From JAEKNW01 sp963678375 (GTDB lineage: Bacteria > Cloacimonadota > Cloacimonadia > Cloacimonadales > JAFGVF01), in assembly GCA_963678375.2 (NCBI GenBank), contig OY782831.1, positions 1,426,001 through 1,490,000 of the forward strand: 64,000 bases of DNA. Reading direction: 5' to 3'. The position numbers were made by a program, and so were the translations under genes. Positions 53,115-64,000 of this stretch are shown piece by piece; positions within the stretch are counted from its first letter, which is position 1, and each line of letters begins with the position of its first letter. A model generated the notes under the pieces. It was given only the letters and a program-made list of their open reading frames with translations, did not search any database and had not been told where the DNA came from.

Positions 53115-53150
53115 TCCCTAACAATTCTCCATTAGGAAAATTGTTAGGGA
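53115..53150 (-). terminator. Strong 12-bp hairpin after porX
   Basis: TCCCTAACAATT and AATTGTTAGGGA form a perfect stem around a 12-base loop in the porX-tsaE gap. There is no T run on the minus strand, so it may be a Rho-type or processing site rather than a classical terminator. Confidence 0.55.
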
Positions 53151-53202
53151 AATATTTTTTAGTAAACTAATAAAACTAAAAGTTTAGTTATTTGTTTAAT
53201 TT

Positions 53203-54762
53203 CTATTTTTTAGCTTTTCCAATTGATAGAGGTAGAATCATTTCTTGCATAGATATACCTCCGTGTTGGAAGGTACTATTGAATTTCTTTTGATAAGCAT
53301 GGTAGGAGTTTGGATAGACAAAGTAGTAGTCCTCTTTAGCAAAGATATAATTCTCCACTATATTCTTTACAGGTAATCCAACTGATTTAGGATTCTTTAC
53401 AAAATAAGCATGCTTATTATTTGCAGTTAAGTTTTTTCCATCTTTATATCTAACAGTTTGGGAAGTATCCCTGTCGCCTACAACTTGGGTGGCTCTATTA
53501 ACTCTTATAGAACCATGATCTGTAGTAATAACGATATTAGCACCTTGTTTTGCAATTAGCTTTAACGCTTCATATAAAGGTGAATGAACAAACCAGTGCT
53601 TAGTGAAGTTCCTTAAAGCTTTTTCATCTGGAATTGTCTCAAGTAATATCTGATCTTTTGATCTATGATGAGTTAAAAGATCTAAGAAGTTATAGACTAA
53701 TACTACTAGTTTTTCATTTTGCCAGCTGTCGATTTTCCTAATAACAAAGTTTCCTTCTTCAATATTGAAGATTTTAACATATTTAGAAGGTACTTCTAAG
53801 TTGACTCCAATATCTTCTAAGTGTTCGTCCATCAACTGATGTTCATTTCGGTTGCGACTATTATCTAAATCTGATGAATTATCCCAATATTCAGGGAATC
53901 TTTTCGCAATATCAATTGGAAGTAATCCACTGAAGATAGAGTTTCGTGAGTAAGGGGTCGCTGTAGGTAAAATTGAGTAATATAGTTGAAGATCGATATT
54001 GAATAACTCTTTAAGATATGGTTCAATAGCTAAATATTGATCTAATCTAAGACAATCTAATATTATGAAATAAGTAGGTTTGTCCTCTTGAAGAAGAGGT
54101 TCAATATAGTTGGAAATTACATCGAATGACAGATTTGGTCTATCATCTGAGTTAATCCATTTCTCATAGTTTTTTTCTACAAAAGTAGTAAATTCACTGT
54201 TACAGCTTTTGGTTTGTAGAAAATGCATTTGTTCAAGTCCGGAATCTTCAACCTCACTAATTCTTAAATCCCAATTACAGAGTTCCCGATAGATATCATA
54301 CCAGTCCTCAAAAGAGGGATTATCCATAATTATATCGTTTATTCTACTAACAAATTTTGTATATTGAAGTCCAAGTTGACTCTGGATAATATTAGTAGTT
54401 TCAAAGATTTTCTTTATAGACATAATAATTTGGTTTGGATTAATTGGTTTTATTAGGTAGTCTGCAATTTGGTTAGCAATAGCTAAATCCATAATCCCTT
54501 CAGCTTCACTTTTAGTGACCATGACTACTTTTATATCAGAATCTATGCTTTTAATTCTTTCTAAAGTCTCTAATCCATCTAAGCCAGGCATCATTTCGTC
54601 TAAAAGAACAAGGTCAAAATTGTTATCTTCTACTTTCTTTATACCGTCCATTCCATTTGATGCAACATCAACACTATATCCTTTTTTTTCTAAGAACATT
54701 ACTAACGGTTTTAGTAATTCAACTTCATCATCAATCCATAGTATATTTAGTTCTTTGTTCAT
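53203..54762 (-). CDS. porX: PorX-type response regulator with PglZ domain
   Basis: The 519-residue protein has an N-terminal receiver domain (residues 1-120; phospho-acceptor Asp in LVLLDEMMPG, about D55; acidic pair DDE; Lys in LIKPINP). A helical linker and then a PglZ alkaline-phosphatase-like domain follow: TYFIILDCLRLDQYL (metal-binding Asp), PTATPYSRNSIFSG (catalytic Thr), VITTDHGSI and FQHGGISMQEMILPL. This is the PorX architecture; in Porphyromonas and Flavobacterium PorX is needed for type IX secretion. The Por-type tail on the 13632 nuclease fits. PorY and structural Por genes are not in the window. GAGGAT ribosome site. Confidence 0.93.
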   Translation of the reverse strand: MNKELNILWIDDEVELLKPLVMFLEKKGYSVDVASNGMDGIKKVEDNNFDLVLLDEMMPGLDGLETLERIKSIDSDIKVVMVTKSEAEGIMDLAIANQIADYLIKPINPNQIIMSIKKIFETTNIIQSQLGLQYTKFVSRINDIIMDNPSFEDWYDIYRELCNWDLRISEVEDSGLEQMHFLQTKSCNSEFTTFVEKNYEKWINSDDRPNLSFDVISNYIEPLLQEDKPTYFIILDCLRLDQYLAIEPYLKELFNIDLQLYYSILPTATPYSRNSIFSGLLPIDIAKRFPEYWDNSSDLDNSRNRNEHQLMDEHLEDIGVNLEVPSKYVKIFNIEEGNFVIRKIDSWQNEKLVVLVYNFLDLLTHHRSKDQILLETIPDEKALRNFTKHWFVHSPLYEALKLIAKQGANIVITTDHGSIRVNRATQVVGDRDTSQTVRYKDGKNLTANNKHAYFVKNPKSVGLPVKNIVENYIFAKEDYYFVYPNSYHAYQKKFNSTFQHGGISMQEMILPLSIGKAKK

Positions 54763-54810
54763 ATAATCCTCTGATTTTGTTATAGTAAATACCCTTGATA
54801 CTGCAATGCC

Positions 54811-55437
54811 TTATAGATTATCTCCTTCTACTTGTTCTTCAAATTTTCTCTGCTTTTCTCTAATAACTTCATTAACTTTTTCTAAGTCACTATCTTGGAA
54901 GAAAAGAGCCATTTTATAATTTAGTTCTTTGCCAGAACAGTTAAAGAAGCCTTTCATATTGTCTAAAAACTGTTCTACAAAGACATCTTTTAAAGTCTTA
55001 GAATCTTCTCTTTTTTTATCATTTATCTCTTTTATTTTTTCTTTTAAATCTCCGTGTGTCATCTCTTCAGCCTGTTTAACCCATTCTTCTTGCACCTCAT
55101 AAGAAGTATCTTTTACTAGTGGTTTAATCAAAGTCAATCTATCCATTCCAATTTCTTTAACTGTTTCCGAATCGATGTTCATGTCTTTTATATAGATATC
55201 ATAAATGGATATTAATTTTGCTGCTAAGGTATTTGACATATTATATTCTGATTCAATAAATTCTTTAAAGTTTTTATAACCTTTAATTTTGAAAGTTCTC
55301 ATTCTTTTCATCTCTGATAAGAGTTCTCCTAAGGCAACAAAATCCTCTTCTAATCTATTTTTTATCACACCAATTGCTTTAAATCTCTCTTCAGGAGTTA
55401 AGCGTTCATCCTGATTTGTATTGAATATCTCTGACAT
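54811..55437 (-). CDS. Hypothetical helical protein, DUF3102/ParB-HTH-like
   Basis: The 208-residue protein is fully helical and charged. The segment GELLSEMKRMRTFKIKGYKNFKEF then IESEYNMSNTLAAKLISIYD looks like the DUF3102-type or plasmid-regulator helix-turn-helix that recognises KI.GY.tF.eyi. A coiled region rich in Glu and Lys follows. It may bind DNA. It lies between panB and porX in the same direction with short gaps (34 and 48 nt), so it may be co-transcribed with porX. Confidence 0.5.
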   Translation of the reverse strand: MSEIFNTNQDERLTPEERFKAIGVIKNRLEEDFVALGELLSEMKRMRTFKIKGYKNFKEFIESEYNMSNTLAAKLISIYDIYIKDMNIDSETVKEIGMDRLTLIKPLVKDTSYEVQEEWVKQAEEMTHGDLKEKIKEINDKKREDSKTLKDVFVEQFLDNMKGFFNCSGKELNYKMALFFQDSDLEKVNEVIREKQRKFEEQVEGDNL

Positions 55438-55471
55438 AATTAATCCTTACTTTTATTTATTTTCTATTTTC

Positions 55472-56281
55472 TTAATTATCTTCTAATGGGAAGTAGATAT
55501 GCTCTGTAGCTGGGAAAATACCTTCTTTTACTTCTCTACTATATTGAGATAGAGCTTGCTGAATTTCTTTATCTAAATGAGCATAAGTTTTTACAAATTT
55601 CGCTATATAATCAGAATTTCCTAGAATATCATGATAGACTAAGACCTGACCGTCAGTAAATCTCCCTGCACCAATTCCAATAGTTGGAATTTGTACTTTT
55701 TCACTAATCTCTTTAGCTAGACCTTCTGGAATTCCCTCTAAAACTAACATAAAAGCTCCAGCTTCTTCTACAGATATTGCCTGAGCTAAAATCTCCTGAT
55801 ACTTCTTAGTTGTCTTTCCTTGAACTTTATAACCACCAAATTTATGAACAGACTGGGGAGTAAGCCCTAAATGGGCTACAACAGGAATTTCACAATCTAC
55901 AATAGCTTTTATAGCATCTATACGGGATGGTGAACCTCCCTCAAGTTTTATAGCATTAGCTCTTCCTTCTATGATAAGACGTGCAGCATTTTCTTTAGTT
56001 TTGTTTATATCTAAATGGTAGGACATAAAAGGCATATCAGCTACTATAAAAGTATCTCCAGCCCCTCTTCTAACCGCTTTAGTGTGATGAATAATATCTG
56101 CTAATGTTACCTCTAATGTATTCTCATAACCTAATATTACCATTCCTAGACTATCACCTACAAGTATAATATCACATTCAGATTTTTCTACTAATTTCCC
56201 AGAAGGATAATCATAAGCTGTCATCATCACTATTTTTTTATTATTAGTCTTCATTTTCTTATATGAATTTATGTTTAACAT
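55472..56281 (-). CDS. panB: 3-methyl-2-oxobutanoate hydroxymethyltransferase
   Basis: This is the first step of pantothenate synthesis (ketoisovalerate to ketopantoate). The 269-residue barrel has MMTAYDYPSGKLVE, ILVGDSLGMVILGY, IKLEGG, VVAHLGLTPQSVHKFGGYKV and IPTIGIGAG, with normal length. It starts 6 nt after the lipoprotein gene, so co-transcribed. panC/panD are not seen here. Confidence 0.96.
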   Translation of the reverse strand: MLNINSYKKMKTNNKKIVMMTAYDYPSGKLVEKSECDIILVGDSLGMVILGYENTLEVTLADIIHHTKAVRRGAGDTFIVADMPFMSYHLDINKTKENAARLIIEGRANAIKLEGGSPSRIDAIKAIVDCEIPVVAHLGLTPQSVHKFGGYKVQGKTTKKYQEILAQAISVEEAGAFMLVLEGIPEGLAKEISEKVQIPTIGIGAGRFTDGQVLVYHDILGNSDYIAKFVKTYAHLDKEIQQALSQYSREVKEGIFPATEHIYFPLEDN

Positions 56282-56287
56282 TTCTTT

Positions 56288-56896
56288 TTATTCTCCACCA
56301 TTCCCTTCACTATCTCCATCGCCCTCTGTAGAATCCATCTCTTGTTCTTCTCGGGCACTATCTCGCTCGTATTGGAGGTCTGATTGAAATTGCCCCTTGT
56401 CAAAATAGATGTCATAAATAAGATCACCAACCTCTGACCAAGCCATAAATCTACCCGCTAGATAACCATCTAAAAAATTAGCTTCCATTGCATAAGCTCC
56501 ATTTTCATACCAAGCATAAGCTGGACCTGATAACTTACCATCTTTGATTGTTTTAAACTGGCCAAGTTGCCTATTCTCAAATAAACTATATGCTGTTCCA
56601 GTAAATAAAGTCTCATCCATATAATATAGACTATCTCTAATATCCAACTGAGATAGCAATACTGCATCAGCTGGAAGTTCAAAATTCTCAATTGAATCAA
56701 AACTTAAAGAGTTAATCTCGGCAAGTGTCACTACATTATTACTATTATGACTTTTTTCTTCAGAAGTTACCACTTTTATAGGTAACTTTTTATTATTACC
56801 ACCATCTATTAATCCATCATCCATTCGATTATTGTTAGAGCATCCAATCATTAACAGGTGACAGAGTAAAGCTAAATAAAGTAATTTTTTTACCAT
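56288..56896 (-). CDS. Lipoprotein with MORN-like repeats
   Basis: The 202-residue protein has a lipobox LLMIGC and then a low-complexity linker. A region follows with MORN/YwqK-like repeats (GQFKTIKDGKLSGPAYAWY, NGAYAMEANFLDGYLAGRF), and an acidic tail ends it (EEQEMDSTEGDGDSEGNGGE). Such repeats occur in surface-exposed or toxin-immunity lipoproteins. Strong AGGAGGAG ribosome site and promoter TTGACT-17-TATTAT upstream. It heads a possible unit with panB, the 54811 gene and porX. Confidence 0.7.
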   Translation of the reverse strand: MVKKLLYLALLCHLLMIGCSNNNRMDDGLIDGGNNKKLPIKVVTSEEKSHNSNNVVTLAEINSLSFDSIENFELPADAVLLSQLDIRDSLYYMDETLFTGTAYSLFENRQLGQFKTIKDGKLSGPAYAWYENGAYAMEANFLDGYLAGRFMAWSEVGDLIYDIYFDKGQFQSDLQYERDSAREEQEMDSTEGDGDSEGNGGE

Positions 56897-56948
56897 TAAC
56901 TCCTCCTCTCAAAGTATTCTCTTCAAGTATAAGTTTTTTTATAATGAT

Positions 56949-56977
56949 ATAATAAGCAATTAATGAAAAGTAGTCAA
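56949..56977 (-). promoter_or_regulatory. Promoter of the lipoprotein-panB unit
   Basis: On the minus strand, -35 TTGACT (56972-56977), 17-bp spacer ending TTGCT (TG extended), -10 TATTAT (56949-56954), ~55 nt before the start codon. Confidence 0.75.
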
Positions 56978-56991
56978 TAATTTTTCATTTT

Positions 56992-58107
56992 TTATTTCAT
57001 TAAGGTATCCAAAGCAGGAACCATTTCCTCTAAGAAGTCTTGATATCTGTCCTCAAAGATAGCTTTTCTTGCCATACCTACCAGTTCTAAATAAAAGTGA
57101 AGACTATGAATAGTTGCTAACCTCAAGCCCAAGATTTCACCAGCATTGAAGAGATGTCGTATATAGGCTCTTGAGAAATTTCTACAAGCATAACAAGTAC
57201 ATTCTTCATCTATCGGTCTTGGGTCATCTTTATATCTTCCAGCTTTAATTATCAGCTTACCATTGCGAGTAAAGATAGTTCCTTTACGGGCATTTCTAGT
57301 CGGCATCACACAGTCAAACATATCTACACCATTTGCTATATTCTTTAAGATATCACTAGGTGTACCTACTCCCATGAGATATCTTGGCTTATCCTTAGGT
57401 AGCAGGGGATTTAAGAATTCTGTGACTGCAAACATGTCCTTTTTTTCTTCTCCAACAGCTAGCCCCCCAATGGAGTAACCTGGGAAGTCCATATCAATTA
57501 GTGCCTTAGCAGACTCTTCTCTTAAATCTTTATGTACTCCACCCTGAACGATTCCAAAAAGAGCTTGTTTGTCAGTGTTTTTATGAAATTCTTTTCCACG
57601 CTTAGCCCATTCAAGAGTAGTCTTCAAAGATTTGGCAACGTAATCTTTACTTGCAGGATAAGGAGGGCATTCGTCAAAGGACATGATAATATCTGCTCCA
57701 ATAGCATTCTGAATTTCTATTGCTCTTTCTGGAGTAAACATATGATAAGAACCATCAAGATGAGATTGGAATTTCACTCCATCCTTAGTGATCTTTCTTA
57801 ATCCAGCTAAACTCATTACTTGAAAACCACCACTGTCGGTTAGTATTGGTCTATCCCATCCTATAAACTTATGAAGTCCACCAAATTTCTTGATAAGCTC
57901 ATGCCCAGGCCTCATATAAAGATGATAAGTGTTACCTAAAATTATTTGTGCATGAGTATCCTCAATTAACTCTTTAGGAGACATTGTTTTAACTGAGCCA
58001 ATTGTTCCAACAGGCATAAATATAGGAGTTTTAATAACCCCATGAGGAGTAGTAAACTGACCTGCTCTAGCATTACCACTCTTTGCTTCTAATGTATATT
58101 TAAAGAT
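56992..58107 (-). CDS. tgt: Queuine tRNA-ribosyltransferase, apparently with an ATC (or ATT) start
   Basis: It exchanges G34 for a queuine precursor in tRNAs with GUN anticodons. Motifs: LTDSGGFQVMSL (catalytic Asp), MSFDECPPYP, FDCVMPTRNARKG (nucleophile Asp) and the zinc site CTCYACRNFSRAYIRHLF. The first ATG (58017) gives 341 residues and cuts off a conserved part. The same frame upstream encodes TLEAKSGNARAGQFTTPHG, and IKTPIFMPVGT spans the ATG, both standard TGT N-terminus. That frame has no ATG, GTG or TTG before the rseP stop region. An AGAAGGAG site stands 6 nt before an ATC at 58105-58107 and 3 nt before an ATT at 58108-58110. The ATC start gives 371 residues, the normal length. It follows rseP by 12 nt. 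Confidence 0.93.
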   Translation of the reverse strand: MFKYTLEAKSGNARAGQFTTPHGVIKTPIFMPVGTIGSVKTMSPKELIEDTHAQIILGNTYHLYMRPGHELIKKFGGLHKFIGWDRPILTDSGGFQVMSLAGLRKITKDGVKFQSHLDGSYHMFTPERAIEIQNAIGADIIMSFDECPPYPASKDYVAKSLKTTLEWAKRGKEFHKNTDKQALFGIVQGGVHKDLREESAKALIDMDFPGYSIGGLAVGEEKKDMFAVTEFLNPLLPKDKPRYLMGVGTPSDILKNIANGVDMFDCVMPTRNARKGTIFTRNGKLIIKAGRYKDDPRPIDEECTCYACRNFSRAYIRHLFNAGEILGLRLATIHSLHFYLELVGMARKAIFEDRYQDFLEEMVPALDTLMK

Positions 58108-58119
58108 AATTAACTCCTT

Positions 58120-59409
58120 CTAATTTTTATAATAACGTGAGAATAGCCCACTGAAATCTGAGTAAAAAGCATAGATCATTAATGATAAAAGGAAAAATAT
58201 TCCCAATTGTTGAAGTACTAGCTGGGTTTTCAAAGATAATTTTTTCCCTCTAATACCCTCAATAAAACTAAACATTATATGTCCACCATCTAAAACTGGT
58301 ATAGGTAAAAGATTCATTACCATTAACACTATATTTAAAAATGCAACAAATTGAAGACCTCTTGCTACACCCTGCTTTATATAATCACGGCCAGTAGAAA
58401 AAATCATCACTGGACCACCAATACTATTCTTCAATGATTTTGGCTTTCTGATAATCTGATAAAGACTAACATAATGCATACCAACAATGGAAGTTGTCGT
58501 TGCTACACCCGATATTATTGCTTGAGAGAAACTTAAGTTTTCTTCATATTTAATAGGAAAGTATTGGGTTACTCCAATCAGCTTACGATCATCATTTGGT
58601 AATTCCATTTTTCGTAGTTGCTTTGTTAAAATATCACTATCTCTGGCGATTTTTAGTTCAACACTTTCATCATTTTTACTAATCTCACTATTCATCTCAT
58701 ACCAGTTGTTTACTTCAGCACCATCTACCGATAGGATTCTATCACCAGATTTAATCCCAGCATTATAAGCTGGGCTCTTGGGCATTACTTGGCCAATTAT
58801 AGGTAAAATCTGTGGTCTTATAATTGAATAATCAGCCCAATTAGCTAACTTAACTTCAGGTATGGTTACTTCATGCTTCTTGCCATTTCTCTCTATTAAC
58901 AGACTATTATTCTGGCCATCTTTTAACATGTCTAAACCTGAAAACCAGCCTTTTACATTATTACCGTTGATTTCTACAATCTTATCTCCAGGCTCGAAGT
59001 ATGCCGACAAAGGAGGGTTTACCTGGTCTATAATTGGAGAGTGATCAGTTATCTTTTGAGTAAACATAAATGATACTATTAAGATTAATAAGGCAAAGAT
59101 TAAGTTAGTAAATGGACCAGCAAAAGCTATAATTGCTCTTTTCCACCAAGGTGAATTGAGAAATCCATCAGGGTCATTACCTGCTTGGTCAATATTATCA
59201 CCCTTCATCTTAACATAGCCACCTAAAGGAATCCATGACAAAGAATATTCAACACCACCTTTAGTAATTTTAAAGATGGGCTTGCCAAATCCGATAGAAA
59301 ATTTCTCGACAGGTATTCCACATAATCTTGCTGCTAAAAAATGGCCTCCCTCATGGACGGCTACTAATAAACCCAATACTACTAAAGCTACTATTATTGT
59401 TGTTAACAA
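58120..59409 (-). CDS. rseP: RIP metalloprotease RseP
   Basis: This intramembrane site-2 protease cleaves anti-sigma factors and signal peptides. The 429 residues have the zinc motif HEGGH at residues 19-23 in the first TM helix, two PDZ domains (DKIVEINGNNVKGWFSG and KSPAYNAGIKSGDRILSVDG) and the C-terminal NLLPIPVLDGGHIM motif. The start is TTG, with AGGAG five bases upstream; no better ATG exists in the conserved N-terminus. It is followed by tgt 12 nt later. Confidence 0.94.
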   Translation of the reverse strand: MLTTIIVALVVLGLLVAVHEGGHFLAARLCGIPVEKFSIGFGKPIFKITKGGVEYSLSWIPLGGYVKMKGDNIDQAGNDPDGFLNSPWWKRAIIAFAGPFTNLIFALLILIVSFMFTQKITDHSPIIDQVNPPLSAYFEPGDKIVEINGNNVKGWFSGLDMLKDGQNNSLLIERNGKKHEVTIPEVKLANWADYSIIRPQILPIIGQVMPKSPAYNAGIKSGDRILSVDGAEVNNWYEMNSEISKNDESVELKIARDSDILTKQLRKMELPNDDRKLIGVTQYFPIKYEENLSFSQAIISGVATTTSIVGMHYVSLYQIIRKPKSLKNSIGGPVMIFSTGRDYIKQGVARGLQFVAFLNIVLMVMNLLPIPVLDGGHIMFSFIEGIRGKKLSLKTQLVLQQLGIFFLLSLMIYAFYSDFSGLFSRYYKN

Positions 59410-59566
59410 TTTTTCTCCTAACTCTTAAAACTTTAATTATACAATAATCTTTATACTATATTTGCTAGCATATAAAATTTGAAATTTTATGAACACCAAA
59501 ACTATAACTACTACTTTTTTTGTCAAACTCAAAACAAAATCAACTACTATATCTTTATTGTTACTC

Positions 59567-59606
59567 TTTCTATAAAGTACTAGGGATTAATGGAGAGAGT
59601 AACAAT
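59567..59606. repeat. Inverted-repeat element, copy 2
   Basis: ATTGTTACTCT (59567-59577) and AGAGTAACAAT (59596-59606) are perfect arms, with outer sequence TTT before them as in copy 1 at 40747-40794. It stands ~235 nt upstream of the rRNA promoter. The rest of 59410-59840 is AT-rich with no gene. Confidence 0.65.
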
Positions 59607-59840
59607 CAAGCAATTTGAACTAGGCGATTGTGGGAAGTAATAAAGTACTTTAAATAGCTTTTTTCATATTTCTTCCATTCATAAAATCTAACTCTTGGGC
59701 AAAACTTAACATAAAAGTTTAAGAAGCAAAAAAAAATATTAGAGTAAATTAATGATATATATATTACCAAATAATGGTAGATAAAGAAGCAAAATGTCCA
59801 TGTACATCGAGTAAAAAATCAAAAAAGATGAAAAAAGCTA

Positions 59841-59868
59841 TTGACAAGAAAAGGGTCTCCAGTAGTTT
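59841..59868 (+). promoter_or_regulatory. rRNA operon promoter
   Basis: A consensus -35 TTGACA (59841-59846) and -10 TAGTTT (59863-59868) at 16-bp spacing. The ~40 bases upstream are A-rich, like an UP element. About 140 nt before 16S. Confidence 0.65.
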
Positions 59869-59916
59869 GACGGAACCAATGCGAGGGAACGAAAGTTTTC
59901 TTGGAAAAGTTGGAAA

Positions 59917-59927
59917 TGATCTTTGAA
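59917..59927 (+). promoter_or_regulatory. boxA-like antitermination site
   Basis: TGATCTTTGAA in the rRNA leader matches the boxA consensus TGYTCTTTGA except one base; NusB/S10 would bind its RNA. Confidence 0.55.
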
Positions 59928-59967
59928 ATAATTTTAAAAGTTTAAAAAGTTATAGAGTGAATGAATG

Positions 59968-59977
59968 AAGTAAACTT
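59968..59977 (+). other. 5' arm of the pre-16S processing stem
   Basis: AAGTAAACTT pairs with AAGTTTACTT at 61566-61575, bringing the 16S ends together as an RNase III type substrate; outer bases (TATAGAGTG / CATTCTATA) extend the pairing imperfectly. Confidence 0.65.
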
Positions 59978-60005
59978 GCGAGAGACAGGAAAACGATTTA
60001 TAATA

Positions 60006-61542
<1,537 letters not shown>

Positions 61543-61615
61543 TAAAGGAGAAATAGTTTCTTGATAAGTTTACTTTTTCATTCTATAGCAACAAAGGATT
61601 TAGTTCTAAGTAAGG

Positions 61616-61692
<77 letters not shown>

Positions 61693-61706
61693 TATTATAT
61701 AATAGT

Positions 61707-61782
61707 GGGGGATTAGCTCAGTTGGGAGAGCACCTGCTTTGCAAGCAGGGGGTCAACGGTTCGAGCCCGTTATTCTCCACCA
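61707..61782 (+). tRNA. tRNA-Ala (TGC)
   Basis: Seventy-six nt with acceptor GGGGGAT/ATTCTCC (two G-U pairs), anticodon TGC in TTTGCAA, T loop TTCGAGC and encoded CCA, 14 nt after tRNA-Ile. Confidence 0.97.
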
Positions 61783-61868
61783 TCTTATTTTATAACCATC
61801 AGACTAAATTCAAATAGATAAAATTTTACAGTAAATAGAGTGCAATAGAGTGTGTATAATTAATTTTT

Positions 61869-64000
<2,132 letters not shown>

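Overview
The window is AT-rich bacterial chromosome from a Gram-negative, probably anaerobic organism. The best guess is a Cloacimonadota-like (Candidatus Cloacimonas type) or related Fibrobacterota-Chlorobi-Bacteroidota lineage. The evidence is very large secreted proteins with PKD, lamin-tail and Fn3 domains, a Por/FlgD-type C-terminal tail (YPNPFNPSTT) on one of them, a PorX-type response regulator, a sulfide-type Thi4, and the look of the 16S rRNA. The phylum call is an inference; the complete 16S gene at about 60006-61542 can settle it.

Layout. 1-7.2 kb is an accessory, partly decayed region. It holds an OLD-like ATPase cut by the window edge, a possible restriction-subunit start, a 37-nt antisense methyltransferase fragment, a PLD-helicase plus methyltransferase pair, two lineage-type hypotheticals, and three copies of a GC-rich composite hairpin repeat. 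7.2-10.4 kb has two paralogous secreted TPR proteins around a membrane protein and its winged-helix regulator, whose promoter spacer is a perfect palindrome. 10.4-13.3 kb is a TPP-riboswitch operon thi4-thiE-thiC. 13.6-18.5 kb is a giant secreted endonuclease I. 18.9-21.9 kb holds ruvB, a HAD phosphatase and an FAD protein. 22.3-25.7 kb is a secreted protein with exact 215-residue repeats.

26-28.7 kb is the translation operon rpsP-khpA-rimM-trmD-SPOUT methylase-rplS, followed by acpS. 29.5-35.5 kb is a tightly packed run adk-trkH-trkA-PAS membrane protein-rluD-ribBA. 35.6-40.6 kb is a gingipain-like C25 protease. 40.9-45.9 kb is minus-strand envelope genes: a Cys/Asp-tailed anchor protein, a secreted OB-fold protein, a predicted barrel protein and an Fn3 lipoprotein. 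46-50.3 kb has a B12-binding radical SAM protein and a CPA2 antiporter. 50.5-59.4 kb is minus-strand: rpmB, an APC permease-EIIA fusion, tsaE, porX, a hypothetical, panB, a lipoprotein, tgt (apparently with a non-canonical start codon) and rseP. 59.8-64 kb is an rRNA operon: promoter, boxA, 16S, tRNA-Ile, tRNA-Ala and the first two thirds of 23S.

How it fits together. PorX and the Por tail point to type IX-like secretion feeding the envelope and extracellular space with degradative enzymes (nuclease, C25 protease). The noncoding space is rich in hairpin families: a composite element near 1.8, 5.1 and 7.1 kb with a covarying stem, an inverted-repeat element shared between 40.7 and 59.6 kb, and a 27-bp repeat shared between 25.9 and 42.5 kb. 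None of these matches an insertion sequence or a CRISPR array.
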